Shown: positions 32,916-44,671 of the stretch, in pieces
How positions within the stretch are numbered: position 1 is the first letter of the stretch
Layout: every line of letters begins with the position of its first letter
Source of the DNA: Antedon mediterranea
Taxonomy: Eukaryota > Echinodermata > Crinoidea > Comatulida > Antedonidae
Reading direction: 5' to 3'
Assembly: GCF_964355755.1 (NCBI RefSeq)
Contig: NC_092678.1
Span: 5,554,922 to 5,618,921 of the forward strand
Length of the DNA stretch: 64,000 bases
The notes under the pieces: generated by a model
The model's database searches: none
What the model was told of the DNA's origin: nothing
What the model saw: the letters and a program-made list of their open reading frames with translations, nothing else
Position numbers and translations under genes: made by a program

Positions 32916-33280
32916 TAATAAGGTTTATCGCAAATAGCTTCTACAATGCATGATGGGAAGGGTTTGGGAGCAAACGTCACAACGCGTACGTACGTGATTT
33001 GTTGTTTGTATGTACGCGTCGTGACGTTTGCTCCCAAACCCTTCCCATCATGCATTGTAGAAGCTATTTGCGATAAACCTTATTGTTTGCGCCTTTGTGC
33101 CAATAAGGTTTATCGCAAATATCGTGCGCGATGCATGATGGGAAGGGTTTGGGAGCAAACGTCACGACGCGTACATACGTGATTTGTTGTTTTATGATTG
33201 TTCCCATCATGCATTGTTACTGTAAAATGACATTCCTTGCGAATTCAAGCTATTTGCGATAAACCTTATTGTTTTGTATT
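32916..33280. repeat. Two adjacent hairpin elements (aataaggtttatcgcaaata)
   Basis: The first, about 32916-33087, is nearly a perfect palindrome: aataaggtttatcgcaaata, gcatgatgggaagggtttgg and caaacgtcac on one side, then their complements. The second, about 33099-33272, repeats the left half and has a shorter, diverged right half ending tatttgcgataaaccttatt. They lie inside the left arm of the larger structure. Confidence 0.88.
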
Positions 33281-35004
33281 TCACTGTGTTTGAGAAACCA
33301 ACAACTGCTGCTGTAGTTTTATTATGTGTCTGTAATTTATATCGTGTTTATATTATTATATTATTTTACATCATGTTTTATTTTACATCTCATGTAATAT
33401 TGTTACATGTTTGTTTTTTGTCTCAACAGCTGAATCAAGTTATATATAGCCGAGCTACAAATAACAAAAAAAAAATACATTGGCTGACTGTAGTTTTATT
33501 ATGTGTGTAAATTATAATTATCGCGTTTATATTATTATATTATTTTACATATCATGTTTTATTTTACATATCATGTAATATTATTACATGTTTGTTCTTT
33601 TTCTCAACAGCTGAATCAAGTTATATATAGCTTCTACAAATAACAAGAAAAAAAATACATTCAAACTTTATTCAGAATAAGGAGAAAACATATACAACTT
33701 ATTTAATTTATGTTTTAATTTAGGCCTAGATATAAATACATCCATGTTAGTTCATCAACAGTTGATGTTGTACACTTAAAGACATAAGAAAAACATGCAT
33801 TGTGTAAGTTAATGTAGGCCTATAGGTTTTACTTCATCGACCCAGTTTTAAGTGTTATTTAGTAGTGTCAACTGTCATGTTTGGTTCAACTTATTTTAAT
33901 GAGTTAGCAATATGTTTGTGAGGTTTAAAACTTTGAGGTTCAAATTTAGAGCCATGTCAGAAATAATGAAAAATCTCCACAACAGAATTTTGTCCAGAGG
34001 TACACCAGATATGTGTTAAAGTGGTAATAATTTCATATGGATGAATATATGTTTCCTATGTTAAAGCGCAGGTACAGGCATGAATTTTAAATATAATATG
34101 TGGTCAATTGTACATAAATCAAATATTTGTAACAGAAATCGAGACAAAAAAACATGAATTTCCCTTAATATGATCAAATACAAAATTTGGCAAAATTCTT
34201 CCATAAAAACCAGGAAGACTTTTTTTCAGTAGTTAGGTAGTTAACCTAATGTAATAACATGTCTGATGACTCCCTAGACGGTGAAAAAAAATGGTGGATA
34301 TACAGTGGATAATTTTTGCTATAGCATGAAAATAAAAACCTGAAATTGAATAAAAATATCAGAAATGTAATATTCAAGTTATATTACCTATATTTAGTCA
34401 TCTGATAACATTTTTTACCACGCCGTTTATTTTTCATAGCTTTTTAAAATGCCTCTCTATTTACAAAATTTGTGTACAAAAGAATAGAGATTTTACTGTG
34501 TAATTTGAACTATCCCCCCACTGATAAGAAAGTGCTTATTTTCAACAAGCTCGTGTAACACAAATAAAATCCAAAAAATTATGAAACATAGGGGAAACTA
34601 AAGATCGATAATTATTGGAATGTATGATCAATAGAATTTTTTTGCCCGTACCTGGCCTTTAAGTTCGCTGTGTAAATATCAACGTTTTTTTGCCCATTTT
34701 CAGTTTGTAACCAACTTTAACGCCATGCCAGACACAGTTGAAAAGAGTAAATAGTCTAACATTTCATTGAGGCAATCACAAGTGCCTCGGCATACATGTG
34801 TACAATATAAAGCTTTTGTGATTGTTCTTACTTACCATTAAGGTGGTCTAAAAATAAAAATTGATTCGACCGGTAAAATAAATTGGGGTTTTCAGTAATA
34901 ATTAAATAGAGAAGTATATGAGACACACTTATTTTGAGGCCAGATATGCATTAAATGGATACCAATTTACAGCTTTGTATCTTAATTAATACATCAAATT
35001 ACAA

Positions 35005-35460
35005 AACGCAAACTATTTATTTATTTATTTATTTGTTCTTTCTTTAAACTGAAATACACTTTCAATACAAATGTACTGATTTCCAAAGTGATTCAGTAAA
35101 CATATTTACAACAAAAATAAAATATAAAAGAAAAACAAAAAGAAAGAAAACAGATATAAAACTATTTACAATTGTGAAGGCAAAAAGGTTAATACATATA
35201 TGATTTCTATAGTGAAGATTTAAAAGTTGCCAAAGACATATTATGGAGTTCTGATTTTATGTTATTTGGTAGAGAATTCCATAATTTAGTTGATCTATAA
35301 ACAAAAGTTCTTTTACCCTGAGAGTTATTCCATAACGGAATAGATAAATCATTATTACTTTGGGAGCGAGTGCATTTATTATGGTTATCTACAGTAAATT
35401 GAAATAATATTGTTAAGTATCTTGGAGCTATTTCTTTTAAACATTTAAATAGCATTATAA
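35005..35460 (-). pseudogene. LINE 3' fragment, minus strand
   Basis: The minus-strand translation from 35455 to 35207 shows FVYRSTKLWNSLPNNIKSE, preceded by TRSQSNNDLSIPLW. This is the recurrent C-terminal segment of Jockey/CR1-type reverse-transcriptase polyproteins. Downstream on the same strand the sequence ends in an aaataaataaat-type tail (plus strand about 35012-35036). The rest of the element is absent. Confidence 0.8.
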
Positions 35461-35596
35461 GAATATTTTCATTCTATTTTTCTGTAAGTAAAATAGAGTA
35501 CTATTCAATTAAAGTACTCAAATTATGTGAATTCAATAGGCCAAATTTTCAAAACGACTTGGAGTTAAGCGCTACAACTTTGCATCATATATTATA

Positions 35597-36776
35597 CTAG
35601 CAATTATACCCGCCCCAGGGCGGGTTTCAAAATTAGTTTACAGCCTTCTCAGTACATAACACCCGACGCCAGTATCTGTCTATACTCACCAACATCGACC
35701 CCTCAACAACACCCCATACTCTTTCTTAAAAACAAAATCTTCCCAGTGATGGTCAAATTCAATTCAACCTAAGCTTCGAATTGAGAGGAGTATTCATAAC
35801 TACGATGGGTCTAATAATGGTTGTAGTACGTTGTAAATTGTGTAAATGAATAGGTGTCATATTGGCTGATAATTAAAATTTGTAATTTAGATACTGCGGG
35901 CACCCAGCCTTCTTTCTCCTTTCACCACCCCAGCCACCATCAACAAACCTTAACTCCTCCCCTGGACAGTTCAAATTTAGTAACTTTTCCTAGTACAATC
36001 CAATCATATAGGCTACTTCATTACGATAGTATTTTCGCTCCTCCTCCCTCTACAAAAAACACACGCCAGATACACTGGGTGATCTCTTGAAGCCGGTTCC
36101 AGTACAATTTATATTATTATCACTCCCAACCCATAATCCCTCAGTGGCAGTTTTCAAATGTAGTTTAAAACATTCCAAATACAGTTTCGGTCATGGTGAT
36201 AGGCCTAGATGTACATCCCCACCCCAAACTCCCATCCGCTTCCCAGGGATGATTAAATATATATGTATGTAATATGTATAGCTATATCTATATTTCCCCA
36301 AACGCCTTGCTGAGGATAATTCAAATACTGTAAAACTTTTGTAGTATAATTTTACAATTCGATAGCCTACAACCCCGAGCCCTAGCAAAAATGACATCAC
36401 AAACCACCACACAACCACTCCCCCCCCCCACCCATTCCACAAAAACCCCAGGAGTCGGGGGAATTTTTTTAAATGTAGTTTAAAACCTTCCGGGTACAAT
36501 TGCCATCATTTTGATACCCCATACGTATGGTTACGTGCAGACACAGACATTTTTATAACGAACAAACATCGAAAGTGGGGGTTTTGACCACATTTTGGTC
36601 CCTAACTTGGATCCTAGGTGGCGGATGATGTTGAAATATAGCTTAGAACATTCCCGGTACAATTGCGGTCATTTTGATACCACATATGTAAGATTATGTG
36701 CAGTAACAAAATTTTGTATAACGAACAAACAGACAAACAGACAAACTCTCTCACTTATAATATAGATATCCGTGAC
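35597..36776 (-). mobile_element. Non-autonomous Helitron, copy 1 (1,180 bp)
   Basis: Read on the minus strand it begins TCTATATTATAAGTGAGAGA and ends with a GC-rich hairpin (CCCGCCCTGGGGCGGG) 10 bases before the terminal CTAG. It sits between A and T without duplication. These are the diagnostic Helitron ends. No Rep/helicase is encoded. A copy with the same ends is at 58414-59578. Confidence 0.88.
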
Positions 36777-37275
36777 GTTACCCGTACCAATTTTCAGAAT
36801 ATTGGTTGATTTGACACAGAATGGCCCATAGATTTTAAGCCTTATTTTAATAGTTCTTGTGCTGTATATTTGAATAAAGTTTGAAGAATGTGTCTTTTTC
36901 TCTATCTTTTCTTGTTATTTGTAGAGGCTATTTGAGAAAACAAACATGGATGTATTTATATAAGTTAAAACATAAATTAAGTAAGATGAAAATGTGTATA
37001 TGAATCTTTTTCTCGATCTTTTCTTGTTATTTGTAGAGGCTACTTGATTCAAACAACATGTTAAATAATTTAAAAAACGATATAATTTACAGACACATAA
37101 TAAAAGCTATAGGCTAACTACAGCAGAATTTTGTTGTTGTTTCTCAACAAACACAGTGAAATACAGAACAATAGAAGCCTCAGCAAGCCTGGTACACCCA
37201 ACACAATTACAAACACCCCTATAAAAAATAATGGAATGGTCCTATATTCAATACATGCCGAAAACTTGGGTTGAT

Positions 37276-38744
37276 GTATTTTTTATTAAATTTATACACA
37301 AAAACCATCATATTTTACTTAGTAATTACTTCATAATAATATTAACCGTAAAGAAAGCAAATCAACGCTTGTAATTCTTAAGGAAACGTAAAACGTTGCG
37401 CGTAAATAGTTTTATAAAGCTAGGGGGCTGTTGCAGGAGCATGTTAACTTTAATGGACGACCTAAACATTCTACTAATTTGCATAACAGTGTAGCCAACG
37501 TACTTGTTCTTTCTTATTTTGCTTCGACAGAAAGTGTAGAACGCAACGCATGTGTCGCGCATGCAACATACACCACTCCTAATAAAACAATTAATTAAAA
37601 ACATAACTTTAAATTTACCATTTGTTTTTGTTTTTTACTCATTTTACAGAAATTTAATGATTCTTCCATGTTTTGATACCGTTTGATTAAAATTTTTCAG
37701 TGAAAGAGTCATTTGAATATACTGTACATTATATGGAATTTTTGCATACAAATTATACAGTATGTACAATGCTTTTTCGAGTACAATGATACAATCAATA
37801 ATAATCTTTTATTTCAGCATAACACCATAGAAAATATATACAAAAGAAAACAAAAGCATCAGCAAAATTCAAAAACTTAAAACACAATGCTCTCAGTACC
37901 ATCATCTGTGTAGAATAAAATATAAAAATCTTTTATAGCATAAAAAAACCATAGAAAGATACCTGAAATTTAATCTTGAATAACAATGCTTGGCACTAGA
38001 CATAATCAATACCAATAATTTCTCAAAAGCACACTTCGCTATAAATTAATATTTTTACAAATGACCCTACCCAATGAATGTTGAGATACAGTAATTTTTA
38101 TAATGATAAGAGGTGTCTAACAAAAATGTTATTTTAGGTCTACAGTACATGGCTGTTTTTAATTGCATAAATATAATACATAACCTTAAAAACTGAATCA
38201 CTACAAATTGTCTAAGATTAATAAAGTTTGATTGATTAAAATCATTATTGGAAAGATTATAAACTCAAAAAATTATTTTAAATAATGGAAAATCATAAAG
38301 AATGAAACAGCAACTAGTGTGCAGTCAGCAGCTAGGCATGGTCATAGGCTGTGTTTATATATATATTTTCACCAGTATCGCATTGCCAATGGCTGCACAA
38401 TAAACAGAAGTTGCGATGCAAATGCAGAACCATATTGCAAAATTGGGCGATTCAATTTGAATGTTAAAAAGCGTCAAAGCGATTTAAAAGTGTCAAATCT
38501 GTTAAAATGTATCAAAATCGTTAACATAAAAATGTTCATGAAAAATTACTAATCAAAATGTTGACTTGGCTACACAATTTATATTTTGATTAGCCATAAT
38601 ATTAATAGCTATGAAAACATTTTTGATGAAAATATTCCTTGCAGCACCCTACGAAAGTTGAACTCGTCTTTAATTGTTTTTTCTATCGATTAAGTTTTAA
38701 AACACAAAGTACGTTTGCATTTGTGTGTACTGTTCATTGATTTT
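37276..38744 (+). other. Intergenic, no gene seen
   Basis: AT-rich. An 80-codon minus-strand frame (37362-37604) and a 77-codon plus-strand frame (38319-38552) have no recognisable motifs. The missing first exon of NUBP1 could lie here or in 38988-40107, but I could not find it. Confidence 0.5.
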
Positions 38745-38987
38745 TATATAATAATAATAATAATAATATAATAATATGGATTTAAAATCACGATTGTAAG
38801 GCATTTGATAAACAGGCAAACTGCCTTAAAGTGTATTGACATGTTTTGAGAAACTATTCTCATCAGAACAGAAAATAACGCCTAGAGTACTTATATACCA
38901 ATAGAACAGGTTGTATGTAAATGAGGAAGTAATTAGCATGATAAAGAAATTTTCATATTTAACAAATGCCTCACAATCGTGATTTTA
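38745..38987. mobile_element. ATA/TAA microsatellite beside a ~205-bp TIR element
   Basis: After an (ATA)n run, aaaatcacgattgtaaggca (38784) is matched by the inverted tgcctcacaatcgtgatttt near 38967. The interior is non-coding. The single extra A in one arm shows the copies are imperfect. Confidence 0.75.
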
Positions 38988-40107
38988 ACTCTAACGTTTG
39001 GTGGAATGATACATGATTTATCTAATATTGATTTATATAGCACATATACAAGCGTGCTCAAGGCACGTTTAAAAAAAAATGAAATTCAATATACAATACA
39101 ATTGATTTATGATGAATTAAAAGTATTCATGGTTTGCCCCATAATCCAGTTCTTAATTAATGAAAAAGATAACACAACTATTCAGAAAAAGCAATCCATT
39201 ATTTCGTATCACCAGAGGACATATTCACCATTGTAGCATAGCCAAATGTTGTGCATTTATCAGCGGTGAAGCAAAAATGCATACAAAGCTGTCTTCTACT
39301 CCGATTGATTAGCAGTTAGTTAGTGTTAATCAAAATTTATTAATGAAATGCCTCTGTGTATTGTATTTAGAAGAAATGCAATTTACATGAAACCAGCTCA
39401 GTTAATTTGGATATTTTTTTTCATAATTGGTGTAGTGAAAAGCCACTCGTAGTAAGTGCCATTCCAATAAAGTATGTTTTTTTAGCAAATTCAACATGTT
39501 AATTTCGTTTTAAATCTGTGTTGCTCAACTTTAAATTACGTCAATGAAAACAAATTGCCTGTATAGCAAATTTTTATAAATGAATCTAGTCTTTAAAATT
39601 AGTGTTAAGTAAGCCAAAAATTTGCTGTTATTGTCATAAATTTCTAATAATTGTATCGAATAATAGTTACAAATGAATATACATAACACATAGCCACAGA
39701 CCATGAAACAAATTATATAAAATTCTTATTCTTTCATTGATATGTTGATACAAGTTGATGAAAGTAATGCCAGGTTGAACGGTTTTCACAACCTAAATAT
39801 TTCTGTATTCAACTGACACGCTTCAAAATAACTTATTCTTTGTGTTTTATTATCAATATATTTTCATTATGAAATCCACTTTTTACAACAATAGTTGAAT
39901 TTTAGATGGTTATCTGTATTATCATTTTATTTGGCTTCACCAAAACCATTTTTGACTGTCACATAATCATCTTGAGATACAAACAAAACATGAATTTACA
40001 ACGTCTCACTAATAGTACAACTGTACTGTATGCCCTAGATAGAGATAGGCCTTAATATTACAGTATTATATAAAAAGGATTAAGCATAACATCGGCAAGG
40101 GTTCAAA

Positions 40108-40285
40108 GCTCACTCGCTCCATGGTTCTGGTGGTAGAACGATTCTTCTCGGATAAGGACTATGTTCAAACTGTAGGTCCAGTGTAGTACACAGTAGCTCA
40201 TGTGCACTTTAAAGAACCTACAGTATTACCTTTCGAGTAGGGGGTTACCCCAGTGTACTAGTACACACACAACCACTGTCACACA
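40108..40285 (+). mobile_element. SINE-like dispersed repeat, copy 1
   Basis: Shares cggataaggactatg, gtaggtccagtgta, atgtgcactttaaagaa and gggggttaccc, in the same order, with 61375-61555. It lies just upstream of the first recognised NUBP1 exon. The tRNA-like head is unclear. Confidence 0.75.
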
Positions 40286-40356
40286 CAGTCATTGATCATA
40301 ACTAAATGTATAACTATATTACAAAATAACTAGGCTTTGTGTTTTTAATTTGATAG

Positions 40357-43300
40357 AGCCTGGCAGGCAGAGCAAAGGTGTGTGAAGGATGCCCCGGGAA
40401 AGAACTGTGTCAGAAACAAGGTATGAGCTCCAAGTCCAGTAGAATTAGGTTTATAAAGTTTGAAGAGACCAGATCTATTCTTCGGGAACCTCCCACCCAC
40501 TTTCCCATTAATTGATTAGGACAAATTCTATACAAAAATTCTTTCAGCTTCTTAAAAACAATCTATTTATTGTATTATTATTATGCATGCAAATAAATAT
40601 TATTAACCATATTTGTAAATTTTAGCTGGTGGTGACCCTGATCAAGAGATGATAAATCTACGAATGAATGCAATCCAACACAAGATTTTAATTCTATCTG
40701 GAAAAGGAGGTTTGCTATACCTACATTATCAGTAGCAAGGCGGGCTTCAGGGGTGACTCGCACTAGAGCGACGTTCCGCAAACTGTGGGTCGCAGCCCAA
40801 ATTTTTGAAGGTCCGTGGGGTGGCTTGAGAAATTACGATAATGTCAGTAATTTCCTCATAAACTCCTGCATTGAAACAGATGTTATTATATATTATCACA
40901 GTTAAAAAATGTTGTAGTGACTGCAGTAGAATGATTTTGAAATGATTTCTGATGATCTGTGATTGAAATTATGTTTTTATATACTGACAGAGCTATGAAT
41001 GCAATGGTCTTTATCTATGAAAGGTAAAAGAAATATACTCAAATAAGCCTCAGTTCAGACATGAATTGACAGTCTGTCACTGTTATTTTTAGGTGTTGGA
41101 AAATCAAGCATTGCTGCTAGTTTATCTATTGCATTAGCTCAAAATTCCAAGAAGGTAGGCCTTGTTGATCTGGATATCTGTGGTCCAAGTATTTCTAAAC
41201 TGATGGCTGTGGATGGAGAGAAAGTGATGAACACACAATATGGTTGGACACCATTAAAGTGAGTATCAGTATTGGCTAAAATGTGTACGGATGTCCTCTG
41301 AAAGGGCTGGGACTAAATTTTAGCTTTACATCATAAATAATTGATTGTTTTGGAAATGTCAATTTTTTTTTTTCAATTCAGGTCACCTCATGAAAACGTG
41401 AAGGTCATGACAGTTGCCAATATTTTGGAACAATCTGATAACGCTGTCATCTGGAGAGGACCAAGAAAGACTCACCTCATCAAAAAGTTTATAAAAGATA
41501 CATTCTGGGGACGTTTGGACTACATTTTGTTTGGTAATGAGCTATCATTATTATTAGCCAATTAATTGATTATTTTTACCACTGTACAACTCCTCATTTG
41601 GGACACCCTATCAAGGCTATACACTTTCCTGTGGTAGGAATAATGAACAAAATATGTTTTAATTCTATGACCAACCTCTTCAATGTACTCTACTGCATTA
41701 ATTTCATTTTTTAAACTTTCAGATACTCCACCCGGTACCAGTGATGAACACCTGACAGTTGTGAGCGCTTTGAAAAATGCTAAACCGGATGGTGCTGTCA
41801 TAGTAACCACACCGCAAGAAGTTGCCTTGACAACTATTAGAAAGGAAGTCAATTTCTGTCGTAAGATGGGTATCAAGATTATTGGCATTATTGAGAATAT
41901 GAGCGGTTATGTTTGTCCGTGTTGCCAGGTAATGATGTGCCCATATATGGACATGATATCACTATCACATCATATCACTACCATATTTAAGCATATGACT
42001 ACTAGATAGATTGTTTGATAGTGTAGACAGAGAATTAGAGTATTTCTATATAGTTATAGAGCTGATTATACAACTAGAGACTTACCTAGGCAATAGCAAA
42101 TTTATGTAAAAGACTTCAGAGACACTTCAAAATGCACCGTATCGTATCTACCTTTATGCGCTGTCATTACGATTGTAATTGTTGAATTGTTTTTACAATT
42201 TTATCATTGACTGGGAAACAGGCTTTAGGGGTCTTTCTCAATCAAATCGAACATGAATGTTTAGTTTTCATGATGCTCCATGCGAAACATTGATTTGATT
42301 TCCTGTTAAGACCCTTTAGAGCGCTTTCAATTTGCGATGCGATTTGCAATTCATTGTGCACATGTGGGGAAGTTGTGATGTGCTTCCTCGCTCTCCACCT
42401 CAAACACATTTTGGATGGTTTCTAGGTCCAAAAGACAACCGACAACGCATCGATAACATGGCTTAGCTTGTTCCTAGTTCATTCAAATTTGGATAGATCA
42501 TACTACAGATTTTTAATTTCTTCAAGGCCACTTGAGTGGTATTAGTAGAACTACTCTCCCAATAAAAATCTCAGAAAACCAGGAACCAGACTTTTCAAAA
42601 GTTGCAAACCAAATACTGTTTCTTAAATTGACAGGAGGTGTCTAATTTATTCCAATACGGAGGCGCTGAAAAATTAGCTGACGAGTTAAGTTTGAAGTTT
42701 CTTGGCAGAATTCCAGTTGATTCGGTAAGTATGATTAAATATGTTAATTGCATGATTTATATACATGGTAATTAATTTTGTGAATTTATGTGGCACACAA
42801 AAATATACAAAAACTATATTTTGTTAACGGCATTGTAAAAAAAAAAAAAAATTCCCAATTCGTTTTTTCACGCTGCTGCTCTAGCCCGCTACGTTACACG
42901 AGATGACTCATTCATTAGATGAAATCAAGCAGCTTTATAGTACTACACTTTGACATTTTTGTTAAAACGCCACTATAATTTATTGGTACCACCTGTTGAA
43001 TCCAAAAATGGCTGAGAAAAGAGTCTAACGACAAATCCCAAAGCATTCTGGTATTTATGAGTCCCATGATATAATTCGCTGTCAGATAATCATTGAATTA
43101 TTATCAAAACAGTCAATTGAAGTTTTTGTTTGTAATAGGATACTTGAAGTATCTAGGCGTGATGAAGTGACCCCCAGACTTGACCTTAGCAATAACAATA
43201 AGCGAGCAGCGTTTTTTGTAAGAAATATTCTTGTTTAATGAGATTTAAATAGATTCCTTATCACCATTGTTTATTGACACACCAAAACTTATAATGCTTA

Positions 43301-43753
43301 TCTAAAATTAAGCAACTTGGAAAAGTGATACTGGGAGAATTTATGAAAACATAGCCAAACAAAAGGTGTACCAAACAATAAATGGAGAGTGTCTTTGACA
43401 TCTGCATGTATAGTAATCAAAGGATACAGTTTTTTCCAGACATGCCAAATGATAAATTTATACATATTATATCGAGATGTTTTTTTTCCTTATCAAAAAC
43501 AATTGGGAGGAATTTTTTTTTCCATGAAGATGACACAAAATATCTGGAATTTTTCTTGAAATAATGGGAGACTTCCAGTAAATACACAGAATGTCATCTT
43601 TTTAACCTTGCTAATATTTTCAAATTAATTTTATAGAATTTAACATTGTGTGCAGAAAAAGGAAGTAACATTTTCACAGAGCACCCAGAATCCCCTGCTT
43701 CAGTCGCCTTATGTAAAATAGCCACAGAAATTCAAAGTACAGCAGTCAGGTAA
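40357..43753 (+). CDS. NUBP1: Cytosolic Fe-S cluster assembly factor NUBP1 (7 exons, first exon missing)
   Basis: P-loop scaffold ATPase of the cytosolic iron-sulphur assembly pathway; with NUBP2 it builds and passes 4Fe-4S clusters to cytosolic and nuclear proteins. Exons: 40357-40420, 40626-40709, 41093-41258, 41382-41533, 41723-41928, 42635-42724, 43637-43753 (TAA), 292 codons in consistent phase against about 320 in human. Visible: N-terminal cluster motif [10 protein letters not shown], deviant Walker A ILSGKGGVGKS split by an intron after [31 protein letters not shown], the switch TTPQEV, and the C-terminal CPCC pair that joins two subunits. The N-terminal CxxC marks NUBP1 rather than NUBP2. 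The first exon with the start codon was not found. The donor after 40709 is gtttgc, and the donor after 41928 abuts a MITE. Confidence 0.94.
41931..42032. mobile_element. MITE family 1, truncated copy at a NUBP1 splice donor
   Basis: Family interior (tgatgtgcccatatatggac) begins two to three bases after the exon end at 41928. The right end (gatagtgtagacagaga) is present and the left terminal repeat is absent. The bases of the 5' splice site after GT therefore come from the element. Confidence 0.78.
42033..43636 (+). other. NUBP1 introns, no further gene seen
   Basis: AT-rich introns around exon 42635-42724. A possible inverted pair (tcgaacatgaatgtttag, gcgaaacattgatttgattt, about 42248-42305) hints at an old MITE. 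Nothing coding. Confidence 0.6.
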
Positions 43754-43953
43754 CATCATCTACATCCACTACTCTATCTATCCAGTGTGCTCAAACTTGG
43801 TGCCTAACGCAGATATGGTGATAACATGAAGGAGCTGAATGTGCAGCATATTTTAATCTGTATTATTCAAAATTGCAATACATTATCAATGGGAAAAAAT
43901 GGTATGGCAAAGCACAGCCATAAAAGACTCCCCATTTCTATTTTGTTGGCCTA

Positions 43954-44101
43954 AAGCACAGTCTACATTATCAAAATGTGATGTGCCCATATATGGACGT
44001 GATGGTGTTATATCACTATCATATTTGGGCATATCACTACCGTATTTGGACACATCACACTTTTTTTTATTAATCTAGTTTTATCAGTCTAGACAGAGCT
44101 T
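43954..44101. mobile_element. MITE family 1 copy 3' of NUBP1
   Basis: Left AAGCACAGTCTACATTATCA after TA, right gtctagacagagctt. The interior carries ccatatatgga and tcatatttgggca words. It lies 200 bp past the NUBP1 stop. Confidence 0.88.
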
Positions 44102-44465
44102 AACTGCTATGAACAGTGGATTTAAACAATTGGATCTGTTCCTTTACAACTGTAACTTTCTTATCTTCCAACATTAGCAAATGTTTCCTCTTTTGTCTTG
44201 CTATCTTCCTTGGGAACATCAAGCCTTGTGCATTCCTCTCCGAGTTGTCTTGTGTGCATCAGATGCTGATAATATCACCCTTAAAAGGTCATAAGCATGC
44301 AAGAATTTGTTCTGATCTCTTTATTCTCAGGAAATTCTTGATTTTTATAACATGTTTGGTTTATTCATTACTTTTCTGCGATGTTATTCAGTATACTTTA
44401 TGTAGTCTAATTTCCCCCAAGTCTGATTTATACATTCACATTCTTTTCTGAATCTTTAGCACCAT

Positions 44466-44536
44466 GCAAGTGTGTCCTTTGATCCTCTCTTCTTAATCCT
44501 CAAGTGTGTCCTTTGATCCTCTCTTCTTAATCCTCA
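44466..44536. repeat. 34-bp perfect direct duplication
   Basis: The text agtgtgtcctttgatcctct cttcttaatcctca occurs twice head to tail. It is a recent, small tandem duplication. Confidence 0.9.
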
Positions 44537-44671
44537 AATCAATCAAGTTCTGGTATTTGCATTTGATACAAACTCCCAATAGTCTGATGACAAATATATA
44601 TTGATAACCGAAAGGTTGTTGCATAATTTGTGCAAGCATTGATGATAATTGTATTTGGCTTTCTTGAAACA

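Larger units (their letters stand above)
32771..37275. mobile_element. Large fold-back structure (4.5 kb) with long imperfect inverted arms
   Basis: The left arm (tcaaccagagttttcgacat at 32771, cattattttttatagggttg at 32817) matches the complement of the right arm (37275 back to about 37140: ccgaaaacttgggttga, ctataaaaaataatgg). Further matching inward: ctacaaataacaagaaa (about 33635) against cttgttatttgtagagg (about 36911 and 37023), and tgtatttcactgtgttt (about 33276) against the complement at about 37150. The arms contain direct duplications (33320-33465 with 33495-33660). The interior has a LINE scrap and a Helitron. No transposase was found. Confidence 0.7.

Noticed and set aside
37362-37604. 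80-codon minus-strand frame next to the fold-back structure, as a possible transposase remnant
   Set aside because: No catalytic motif or DNA-binding pattern could be recognised. Kept only as an unassigned stretch.
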